NCBI GenBank assembly: GCA_015061885.1
Contig: SUVS01000030.1
Span: 1-35,816, forward strand
From: Lentisphaerota bacterium
GTDB taxonomy: Bacteria; Verrucomicrobiota; Lentisphaeria; Victivallales; Victivallaceae
Reading direction: 5' to 3'
Length of the DNA stretch: 35,816 nucleotides
Part shown: piece by piece, positions 25,796 through 33,024 of the stretch
How the letters are laid out: each line of letters starts with the position of its first letter
How positions within the stretch are numbered: the first letter of the stretch is position 1
Program-made: the position numbers and the translations under genes
The notes under the pieces: model-generated
What the model was told of the DNA's origin: nothing
Seen by the model: the letters and a program-made list of their open reading frames with translations, nothing else
Databases searched by the model: none

Positions 25796-25972
25796 TGGCG
25801 GTTTCAGCAAAGATGCAACCCACCGAAGTCCAGCGAGGTCTGGCGGCGGATGCCGCCAGACCATGCTTTCCCATATCTATCGAGCGGCAGACAGGTGTTC
25901 GCTTTACAACACCATATTGTATGCCATGTTCTCCGCATGTTCTGCTCCTGCAACTTTTTTAACTTTCAAAAC
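25796..25972. repeat. Intergenic hairpin and dispersed repeat, copy C
   Basis: A perfect 11-bp stem GGTCTGGCGGC/GCCGCCAGACC (25837-25862, 4-base loop) is followed by the 25-bp core at 25878-25902 that is shared with 22543-22567. The hairpin may act as a terminator-like or REP-like element, but it has no T-tract. Confidence 0.65.
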
Positions 25973-26000
25973 TTGCAAACCCGCTCAAATGTGGTATAAT
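25973..26000 (+). promoter_or_regulatory. Strong promoter of the amidohydrolase
   Basis: -35 TTGCAA (25973-25978), 16-bp spacer, perfect -10 TATAAT (25995-26000). Confidence 0.7.
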
Positions 26001-26026
26001 ATTGTCAGACAAGCAAGGCTGGTTCA

Positions 26027-26140
26027 ATGAGCAATATCCTTTTTGAAAAAATCCGCTACGATGGTTCGCGCTATGCCGATTTATCAGCCGAAATGCAAGT
26101 TGTAAATAACAATAAGGAGCCGGAAAATGAAATACATTGA
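26027..26140 (+). CDS. Possible 37-residue upstream reading frame
   Basis: An ATG 27 bp after the -10 opens a frame MSNILFEKIRYDGSRYADLS... that ends at a TGA 11 bp inside the amidohydrolase gene, so the two frames overlap. Its composition is protein-like, but no Shine-Dalgarno precedes it. It could couple translation to the amidohydrolase, or be chance in a 125-base leader. Function unknown. Confidence 0.25.
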   Translation: MSNILFEKIRYDGSRYADLSAEMQVVNNNKEPENEIH

Positions 26141-27044
26141 TTTTCACGCCCACGCGTACCGCAAGCCGATACCGTTTGTTACTCGGTTCTGCACTCCCGC
26201 TGAACTTATTGACCGTTACGACCGTTACGGCATCGAAGCGGGGTTTGTGCTGCCGGTAGTCAATTCGGAAATATATCTGCCGCAAGCCAACGAAGATATT
26301 CTGGATATGGCTGAAGCCTATCCCGGACGGCTTTTTCCTTACTGCAATGTTGACCCCCGGGCTCTTATCAACCGTGCCGATGCCCGACTGGATGAAGTTT
26401 TGCAATATTACAAAGATCTGGGGTGTTTCGGCGTGGGCGAGATCATGCCCAATATGTCTATGGATGATGAACGCGTGCAGAACCTTTTTGCCTGTGCCGA
26501 AAAAGTGGGCTTGCCGGTTACGACCGACGGCTCCGACCGTTTGAGCGGCGATTTCGGATTGTACGATGCCCCGGGATTGCCTTATCTTGAGCATACACTC
26601 CAGCGGTTCCCCGATTTGAAATATGTTGCTCATGGTCCGGTTTTCTGGGCGGAATGTACTGTCCGCCCCCGTCCGGCACTGTGCAAGGCGGTCTTCCGGC
26701 AGAATGGTTTGCAGTACGGTTCACCGCGGCCCACCGGCAAGATCACCGGAGAAGGTGTTGCCCAACAGTTACTGCGTTCTTTTCCCAATCTTTACGCCGA
26801 GCTTTCGGATGCCATGCAATATTTGCGGCGGGATGAAGATTTTGCAGTCAACTTGCTGTGCGAATTTCAGGACAAACTCTTTTTCGGCACCGACTGTTGT
26901 AACAGCGAAACCGAATGTCAGTTTGAAGGCAAACTCTGGTTTGACCGTATGCACGAAAGCGGCAAACTGCCCACCGAAGTCTGGAAAAAGATCTGCCGCA
27001 ACAATGCAATCGACTTTTTCAACCTCGATCTGGAGAAGGCATAA
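26127..27044 (+). CDS. Amidohydrolase-family (amidohydrolase-2-like) metal-dependent hydrolase
   Basis: The 305-residue TIM-barrel protein has the metal-binding DFHAHAY at residues 5-11 (His7, His9), a later conserved His (VAHGP, about 171) and the metal Asp in GTDCC (254-258). The family hydrolyses or decarboxylates small substrates, such as lactones and 2-carboxylic acids; the substrate here is not identifiable. AAGGAG precedes the ATG and a strong promoter lies at 25973. It ends in TAA with a 20-codon frame overlapping its stop that I do not consider a gene. No further gene shares the transcript. Confidence 0.85.
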   Translation: MKYIDFHAHAYRKPIPFVTRFCTPAELIDRYDRYGIEAGFVLPVVNSEIYLPQANEDILDMAEAYPGRLFPYCNVDPRALINRADARLDEVLQYYKDLGCFGVGEIMPNMSMDDERVQNLFACAEKVGLPVTTDGSDRLSGDFGLYDAPGLPYLEHTLQRFPDLKYVAHGPVFWAECTVRPRPALCKAVFRQNGLQYGSPRPTGKITGEGVAQQLLRSFPNLYAELSDAMQYLRRDEDFAVNLLCEFQDKLFFGTDCCNSETECQFEGKLWFDRMHESGKLPTEVWKKICRNNAIDFFNLDLEKA

Positions 27045-27155
27045 TGGCTGAAATCAGCAATAGCCAACACAGTGAAAGCCGGTCTGACAAAAGAGTAACA
27101 GCATAACCGCAATATACAAAAACAGAACAATTATTTAAAAACAGCCCGTCTGAAT
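27045..27155. other. Short intergenic stretch after the amidohydrolase
   Basis: Nothing recognisable. A 20-codon frame from 27044 may be a remnant of a lost downstream gene. Confidence 0.3.
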
Positions 27156-27183
27156 TTGCATTGGCAATAAAACACGCTATATT
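27156..27183 (+). promoter_or_regulatory. Promoter upstream of the AAGC-tract region
   Basis: -35 TTGCAT (27156-27161), 16-bp spacer, -10 TATATT (27178-27183), followed 39 bp later by a G7 run and an ATG. Confidence 0.5.
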
Positions 27184-27236
27184 AGTTGCTATTCAGTATT
27201 AAAACAATACAATATTACTACGGGGGGGTGTTGATT

Positions 27237-27689
<453 letters not shown>

Positions 27690-27702
27690 TTTTTTTCATT
27701 TG

Positions 27703-27742
27703 ATCCGATTTATGCCGTTGGGGGGCATGGTCGGATTTTTTT
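27703..27742 (+). terminator. Intrinsic terminator before the giant gene
   Basis: ATCCGA...TCGGAT outer arms (27703-27708 and 27731-27736) with an inner TATGCC/GGCAT pairing, followed by TTTTTTT. It would separate transcripts from the AAGC region from the gene at 27870. Confidence 0.7.
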
Positions 27743-27869
27743 ATACTTATTTGATATTGTATTCCATCATTCCTTTTACTTGAAAATGCTGATTAAAAAA
27801 ATGATTTTTTGAATTTTATTTGCCGAAACACTCTTTAAAACAAACACAACAAACAAAAGGAGAGAAAAA

Positions 27870-30800
27870 ATGGCTGTTTTTATTTCAAGCAAATTTTCCA
27901 AAGGTGCCGCATGTCAGTATGATGGCGTAACTTTGAACTACGGTGTAAACGCTTTCAGCAGCGTGGCTGAAGCATACGCTGCCCTCGATGGAATTTATGA
28001 CGCAGTAGTTTTTGCCGATTCCAAAGTTACCCTTTCGGCGGAAGAAATGGCAATGCTTCTCAATGTATCCGGTATTTACGGTAAAGCAGAAGTTTATAAG
28101 GACGAGGCTGGAGATGAGGTTTATCTTAAGGTGTTATTCGCTAATATCAAGGCGGCAAATACTTTGATCATAAAAGATGCTCCCGCCAATGATTACACCA
28201 AATATGTTGAACATCTCCATAATTACGAATTCAACAAGGTTGAAGTTACCAATTCCATTGCCGGTAATATTTCCAAAAGTGTTTATTACACCAGTAAAGT
28301 AAGCAACGAAGATAAAAATGGCATGGTAACAGAAACTACTGCCTATAAAGCTGACGGCAGTGTTACAGTCAAAAATTCCTCTGTCGGCATAATCGCAAAT
28401 TATGCCACGGTCAATCTGACCAATGCTTCAACCGGTGCGATCATCTGCAAACAGTCTTATAAAGCAGAGGATTACGGTTATTGGTATAGCGATGACTGCG
28501 ACAGCTATGTTGACACCTATGTGGAAGGCGGCAGTAGTGATATTGATTACACTGCCGGCGGTACTTTGAATATTGTTCTTGATAAAAATGCCGAAAAAGA
28601 TGCCGTTTATAATATCGGCGAGGGTGATTACTGGTACGGAGGCGAGGAAAGTTATAGTTATCGTACTTTCGGCGTGATCGACGGTTACAACAAAGTAACC
28701 ATTACCGGTCTGGATGGTGTCAAAAATCCTGACAATGCCGCTTATATTCGCGTAAATGGTTCGATCGTCGGCGGCAATCGCGATATGGATTATTATTACG
28801 GCGAATACCATCTGGATTATTATTACGGCGAATACCATCTGGATATGGAGTCTTCCGGTACAGTAAAAATCAGCAATGGCGTTGATGTATATGGTGCAGT
28901 AGCTTATTTTAACAGTGTAACGATTGCATCTGACAGTCATACCGGAGCGATCGTAAACGGCGACGGCAAAGTTGCGGTAAAATATAAATTCGGCAAGGAA
29001 GAAGCCGAAGACTATTATGAGTCAGACTTCATATTCATATATACCATGAATGTTACCGAAACAATAACGCTTACCGGCAGTGTAACAGTAAGCGATTCCG
29101 AAGTCGGCAACATTACTGATTACAAAACAGTTAAGATCACCAACTCCGATGCCGGAAAAATCAAGCTGGATACCCTGACTGAACAAGTTGTTGAATATCG
29201 CAGTGAATACGAACTGGATAAAGATTCTGAAAATAGTAATATGCCTTCACAATATGGTGCTTATTACACTGCAGACGGTTCACTGGTGGTAAAAATCGAC
29301 AAAAATGCAGATAATGATTCTTACACCATCGGCAAATCAACCGAAGACGATGGCAGAGGCGGTTTTGAAGGAGTGTACGACGGCAGCGATGAATACAGTC
29401 TTTATAGCGAAATGGCAGAAAATGCGGCTGTTCTGGGCTATAAAAAAGTCGATATTGCCGGTTATACGGACAAGAAAAATTCCGATAACAACAAGCGTGT
29501 TTATGTAAATGGCAATATTATCGGCGGCGATGCCACTTCATTGTATAATAACTATGAAGGAACTACAAATACCGTATTTACAGCCGGCGGTTCTGCCACA
29601 TTGAGCAATGTTTCTGCCGGAAGTATAAAAGGCTACACCACAGTCAAACTTACCGACAGTGATGTCAGCAATGTTGATAAGCTCACTGACAAATCTGTTG
29701 TAAAAGAAAAATATGAAACTCAAAAATGGTCTGATGGCGAAGGTTACGATAAATATTTGGTTGTTACCGAAACATTTAAGAAAGATGGTTCGCTTACCGC
29801 AAATAATTCAACCGTCGGCGATGTTACCAATTATCAGACCGTAAATCTGCTCAACAGCAATGCCGGAAGAATTGAACGCAATACTCTTGCAAGTACTGAA
29901 ACAAGATACCTTGTAGAGGAATATCAGGACGGCGAGTATATTGATCGGGAGTATTGTTCGTCAGTGTCCGAATACCAGGCAGCCGGTTCTGTAACTGTAA
30001 AACTTGACAAAAATGCTCTGTCGGGCAGCACCGTAGGGGATATTTCCGGTTACGCCAATGTAACTCTTACCGGCTACACCGATAAGAAAAATTCCGACAA
30101 CAACAAAAAAGTCTCGGCAGTAAATATTACCGGCGGCAATTACGAATATGAATATTTTTACGAATATGAACATGAAGATGAGTACATCTATGATCAGATT
30201 GTTACCGGCTCGGTAAAACTTGATAATGCATCGGCAGAGAATATTAGCGGTTTCAAGACAGTTTCGCTTAATAATGCAGAAAGTGCAAATATTACTGCTG
30301 TTCTCTGTCTTGATGTAAACGGTAATGACAGGTACATTGGCTCTTCGGAAGGCGATTACAGCTACAAATCCGGCGATACATTTTACAAATGTTCGTATAA
30401 AACAACTTACAAATTGGCCGATAAAGTTACTGTTGCTCAAAGTACGGTAAACGGAATGATCGCCGGTTACGGCAATGTAACTTGCTCTGGCGGTAGTACG
30501 GTGATGGGTTCCATTATTGCTGGAGACGCTTATAATTATGAATATAAAGAAGAAGCCAAAGAAAGAGGAGAGGATTTTACTTATACTGCAAAAGAAACTT
30601 ATACCACAACTAAAAAGGCATCTGTAACGCTCAAAAATTCCTCTGTCGGCTCCGAAATAGTTGGTTTTTCCAAAGTTGCATTGGTAAACAGCAATGTGAG
30701 CGGCGGCATCAGCCAGGATGGGCTGACATTTACTTATGAAGAAAACGACGAAGAAAGTTACAGCAAGTTGGAATACAAAGCCACCGGCTCCATCAGTATC

Positions 30801-31823
30801 ACAGCCGATAAAAATGCTGAATCATCACTCTATCAAACCGGCTCTATCAGTGGTTACGAAAAAGTGACCATCAGCGGCTATGAGGGTAAAGACGGCAAAG
30901 ATGTATTTATTACCACCGGCAGTATTTATGGCGGTGTTTCCATCTATGAAAGTGATGAAGAATATTACGATTATATGAATCCTCCCACAACAGAACCTGC
31001 TGTCCGGAAAACCTCCGGTTCGGTTACACTCAAAAACAATGTTACAGTCGATGGCAGCATCTGTGGTTATGATAAAGTAACTCTGACAGATGTAACAGTT
31101 ATCGGCGGAATCATGGCAATGGAAGATTATGGCAGCTCGGAAAATCTGCCCGTGGGGAATTCCGTAATTTTGAATGGTGCCGGGGTAGAATATATATCCG
31201 GTTACAAAAATGTGAGTATTGCCAAGGACTGTAATTATGTAGGCGACTATTACGGCTCTTCCGACGCTGATACGCTGACAGTTGCCAAGGGTGCAACTTT
31301 GAATATCGGCAATCTCTCTCTGGGCGATGGTGATAAACTGGTTGTCAAGGGCACGGTAGTATGGGCTGGCGGCTCTTGGGATGTTGAAGCGGAACAAATC
31401 AGCGGTTCCGGCGAAATCGCCGCTTCCGAAGCCAGTCTGGATAGTATAGATCTTGGCTCTTCTTCCAAAGTCAAGCTGGTCAATCTGGGCGACACCGCAG
31501 AAGGTTTTGTCAGCTCGGCTTCTGAAGCTGCTGACAATACCGAGAAAAAAGCAGTCAAGTGGGATGGCTCCGAAGAGTACAACGGCTGGCTCTCCGGCGG
31601 CGGCGACGGCGTGTTGGAAGATACTGTGGACTACATCAAACTTGCCGCACAGAATGACGGTACGCTCTCATTCAGTGCTGCTTTCGGCGAAAGCGATAAG
31701 CTCTGGATCAACGGTAAAAAGTGGGATGGTTCGAATTACAACATATCTGCCGGAACAACCTATACCATTAAACTTGAACGCAACGAAGGCAATTCAATAA
31801 GCTATGAATTGAGTCTGGCGTAA
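27870..31823 (+). CDS. Giant repetitive acidic/tyrosine-rich protein without a signal peptide
   Basis: The 1317-residue protein is preceded by AAGGAG. The first ~110 residues form a unique N-terminal region (MAVFISSKFSKGAACQYDG...). Then come about four modules of ~240 residues. One part of each reads like SVTVKNSSVGxIxxYxTVxLTNSxAG (about residues 164, 404, 640 and, more diverged, 850-917). The other reads like LDKNA...GYxKVTIxGYxDKKNxDN...VNGxIxGG (about 233, 472, 709, 975). Tyr/Asp/Glu-rich insertions follow each. The short glycine-turn strands suggest a beta-helix. The C-terminal ~70 residues (WDGSxYNISAGTTYTIKLE...SYELSLA) form a distinct end domain. No Sec leader, LPXTG, TAT or autotransporter barrel is visible, so secretion, if any, would need a type I-like route. 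Function unknown; adhesin or matrix protein is an inference. Confidence 0.8.
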   Translation: MAVFISSKFSKGAACQYDGVTLNYGVNAFSSVAEAYAALDGIYDAVVFADSKVTLSAEEMAMLLNVSGIYGKAEVYKDEAGDEVYLKVLFANIKAANTLIIKDAPANDYTKYVEHLHNYEFNKVEVTNSIAGNISKSVYYTSKVSNEDKNGMVTETTAYKADGSVTVKNSSVGIIANYATVNLTNASTGAIICKQSYKAEDYGYWYSDDCDSYVDTYVEGGSSDIDYTAGGTLNIVLDKNAEKDAVYNIGEGDYWYGGEESYSYRTFGVIDGYNKVTITGLDGVKNPDNAAYIRVNGSIVGGNRDMDYYYGEYHLDYYYGEYHLDMESSGTVKISNGVDVYGAVAYFNSVTIASDSHTGAIVNGDGKVAVKYKFGKEEAEDYYESDFIFIYTMNVTETITLTGSVTVSDSEVGNITDYKTVKITNSDAGKIKLDTLTEQVVEYRSEYELDKDSENSNMPSQYGAYYTADGSLVVKIDKNADNDSYTIGKSTEDDGRGGFEGVYDGSDEYSLYSEMAENAAVLGYKKVDIAGYTDKKNSDNNKRVYVNGNIIGGDATSLYNNYEGTTNTVFTAGGSATLSNVSAGSIKGYTTVKLTDSDVSNVDKLTDKSVVKEKYETQKWSDGEGYDKYLVVTETFKKDGSLTANNSTVGDVTNYQTVNLLNSNAGRIERNTLASTETRYLVEEYQDGEYIDREYCSSVSEYQAAGSVTVKLDKNALSGSTVGDISGYANVTLTGYTDKKNSDNNKKVSAVNITGGNYEYEYFYEYEHEDEYIYDQIVTGSVKLDNASAENISGFKTVSLNNAESANITAVLCLDVNGNDRYIGSSEGDYSYKSGDTFYKCSYKTTYKLADKVTVAQSTVNGMIAGYGNVTCSGGSTVMGSIIAGDAYNYEYKEEAKERGEDFTYTAKETYTTTKKASVTLKNSSVGSEIVGFSKVALVNSNVSGGISQDGLTFTYEENDEESYSKLEYKATGSISITADKNAESSLYQTGSISGYEKVTISGYEGKDGKDVFITTGSIYGGVSIYESDEEYYDYMNPPTTEPAVRKTSGSVTLKNNVTVDGSICGYDKVTLTDVTVIGGIMAMEDYGSSENLPVGNSVILNGAGVEYISGYKNVSIAKDCNYVGDYYGSSDADTLTVAKGATLNIGNLSLGDGDKLVVKGTVVWAGGSWDVEAEQISGSGEIAASEASLDSIDLGSSSKVKLVNLGDTAEGFVSSASEAADNTEKKAVKWDGSEEYNGWLSGGGDGVLEDTVDYIKLAAQNDGTLSFSAAFGESDKLWINGKKWDGSNYNISAGTTYTIKLERNEGNSISYELSLA
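28788..28841 (+). repeat. 27-bp tandem duplication inside the giant gene
   Basis: Two perfect copies (28788-28814, 28815-28841) encode DYYYGEYHL twice, a recent in-frame expansion of a tyrosine-rich insertion. Confidence 0.95.
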
Positions 31824-32005
31824 AAAGTTATTCAGACAAGGTAAACGCATGTTGGCCGTTCTCAAAGCAAAAACATGCGTTTACCTGATATACACACCAG
31901 ATAAAACAAATAAAAACAAGGGCAGAAAAATCCGGATAAAACCCGTTTCTGCTCTGATTTTTATCACAAAAACGCAATTTTTCTATTGAATAATATAAAA
32001 AAAAC
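31824..32005. other. Intergenic region with a long hairpin
   Basis: A perfect 14-bp stem GGTAAACGCATGTT (31840-31853) / AACATGCGTTTACC (31872-31885) follows the giant gene. There is no T-tract, so it could protect mRNA ends or work with the weaker GCAGAAA/TTTCTGC hairpin at about 31922-31952, which has CTGATTTTT after it. Confidence 0.6.
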
Positions 32006-32033
32006 TTGATTTTTTCCAAAAACGGTGTATTTT
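32006..32033 (+). promoter_or_regulatory. Candidate promoter of tRNA-Arg
   Basis: -35 TTGATT (32006-32011), 16-bp spacer, -10 TATTTT (32028-32033), 33 bp before the tRNA. Confidence 0.4.
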
Positions 32034-32066
32034 ATATGAGTTGTCAGCAATGACGCACAAAGAAGT

Positions 32067-32143
32067 GCACCCATAGCTCAATTGGATAGAGCGTCTGGCT
32101 ACGGACCAGAAGGTTTGGGGTTCAAATCCCTATGGGTGTACCA
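32067..32143 (+). tRNA. tRNA-Arg (anticodon ACG)
   Basis: Acceptor GCACCCA/TGGGTGT (one G-U), D stem GCTC/GAGC, anticodon stem TCTGG/CCAGA with loop CTACGGA, T stem TGGGG/CCCTA with loop TTCAAAT, discriminator A, CCA encoded. The ACG anticodon needs A34-to-inosine editing to read CGN codons. Its 3' end is duplicated at 32357. Confidence 0.96.
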
Positions 32144-32160
32144 TTTTTTTTGCCTTTTTC
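32122..32160 (+). repeat. tRNA-Arg 3'-end direct repeat, copy 1 (att-like)
   Basis: TCAAATCCCTATG...TACCATTTTTTTTGCCTTTTTC, overlapping the last 22 bases of the tRNA. It is matched by 32357-32395, apart from a short mismatched segment in the middle. Confidence 0.85.
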
Positions 32161-32202
32161 AGCGGTTGACAAAGAGTCCGCTTACAGATATTCTAAAAAA
32201 AT

Positions 32203-32236
32203 CCAGCTTCGAAAAAAATTTCGAGCTGGCTTTTTT
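32203..32236 (+). terminator. Terminator downstream of tRNA-Arg
   Basis: CCAGCTTCGAAA / TTTCGAGCTGG with one bulged T, then TTTTTT. Confidence 0.75.
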
Positions 32237-32261
32237 GTATAATCTCTGCCGCTGACGCGGT

Positions 32262-32353
32262 GGGAAGCGAAAATTATTTCGCTTCCCATAGGGACTTTTT
32301 ATTCGGGGTTGCCAGACGGCTGTGCCGTCTGGCTCTGCGGCGGCTTTGCCGCC
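32262..32353. repeat. Cluster of three perfect hairpins
   Basis: GGGAAGCGAAA/TTTCGCTTCCC (32262-32287, 11 bp), GCCAGACGGC/GCCGTCTGGC (32311-32333, 10 bp, 3-base loop) and GGCGGC/GCCGCC (32339-32353). Together with the terminator at 32203, they fill the segment between the tRNA-Arg 3'-end repeats. Confidence 0.85.
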
Positions 32354-32356
32354 TTG

Positions 32357-32395
32357 TCAAATCCCTATGAAGAGTACCATTTTTTTGCCTTTTTC
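32357..32395 (+). repeat. tRNA-Arg 3'-end direct repeat, copy 2 (att-like)
   Basis: TCAAATCCCTATG-AAGAG-TACCATTTTTTTGCCTTTTTC, 235 bp after copy 1. It repeats the T-loop/acceptor end, the CCA and the following T-tract, but cannot form a tRNA. Confidence 0.85.
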
Positions 32396-32792
32396 CGGTG
32401 TTTTGAGTTCAAACTTACGACATCGGATTTTTTATACCATTCTTTCGGATTCTAACGGTAAATATCCTGTAAAAAAGATGGTGATATACTCTGGTTCGCG
32501 AACTTGTAAAGAAGGTGTTACATTATTCTGATGTAGAATACTGTTTACATTGACTCCGCATGGAATGCTTGCCGCTTGGAATGATTTAAGTGAAGCAGAA
32601 CTGAACCCGTCAGGTATTTGACAGAATACATTGCCGAGCGTGAATGGTATTGAGTGCATAGGCAATTTATCAGAGGAACAAATTTGTAAAACAATGTTTG
32701 ACAGCCATCTTGTGCAGGTTATCAAAAACGACAGCGGCTTGCGTTTTTCGTTTGAAAAAATGTTAAAGCGTGCTATCATAATAGAACAATAG
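32396..32792 (+). pseudogene. Decayed or recoded frame with two in-frame TGA codons
   Basis: One frame runs about 130 codons and is broken only by TGA at 32529-32531 and 32619-32621, ending at TAG. The three pieces read like protein: KKMVIYSGSRTCKEGVTLF, then FTLTPHGMLAAWNDLSEAEL, then GNLSEEQICKTMFDSHLV...FSFEKMLKRA. The surrounding genes use TGA as a true stop, so the simplest reading is a foreign gene inactivated by two point changes (for example TGG or CGA to TGA). The opposite strand has an uninterrupted 153-codon frame (32432-32893), which weakens the case. I do not recognise the family, and the original start is unclear. Confidence 0.35.
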
Positions 32793-32833
32793 GATTTTTT
32801 CGGGCTTTTTTTATAAAAATTCTTTCTGAAGAC

Positions 32834-32862
32834 TTGACATTGACGATATATTCGCATATATT
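32834..32862 (+). promoter_or_regulatory. Near-consensus promoter for the beta-helix gene
   Basis: -35 TTGACA (32834-32839), 17-bp spacer, -10 TATATT (32857-32862). The best promoter in the window; it predicts a leader of about 155 bases. Confidence 0.75.
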
Positions 32863-32913
32863 TAGGTTGGCGATAGAAAACGATACATTGCAAACCTTAC
32901 AAAAGGATGGGGT

Positions 32914-32949
32914 ATGAACAGGGTTGCTGAACATTTCAAGCCGGGATAA
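32914..32949 (+). CDS. Possible 11-residue leader peptide
   Basis: AAAAGGATGGGGT precedes an ATG that opens MNRVAEHFKPG and a TAA, inside the leader of the beta-helix gene. The sequence is too short for an assignment and no attenuator structure is evident. Confidence 0.25.
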   Translation: MNRVAEHFKPG

Positions 32950-33024
32950 AAATTACGGGTTTTGCTTTCTGTATATAACTGTCTGATAAATTATCCTTGA
33001 TATTCTTAAAAAGGAAAGTTCAAA

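Noticed and set aside
27044..27106. 20-codon frame overlapping the amidohydrolase stop
   Set aside because: Too short, no ribosome site, no recognisable sequence.
32067..32395. Genomic island or prophage at tRNA-Arg
   Set aside because: Only 235 bp lie between the repeats and no integrase, transposase or phage gene is present in the window. Reported as an att-like duplication only.
32529..32621. Selenocysteine insertion at the two TGA codons
   Set aside because: No SECIS-like stem is visible right after either TGA, and two Sec in a small unrecognised frame is less likely than decay. Kept only as a possibility in the findings.
32432..32893. 153-residue minus-strand frame
   Set aside because: No ribosome site or recognised domain, and it crosses the strong plus-strand promoter at 32834. 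It remains the main rival reading to the TGA-interrupted plus-strand frame.
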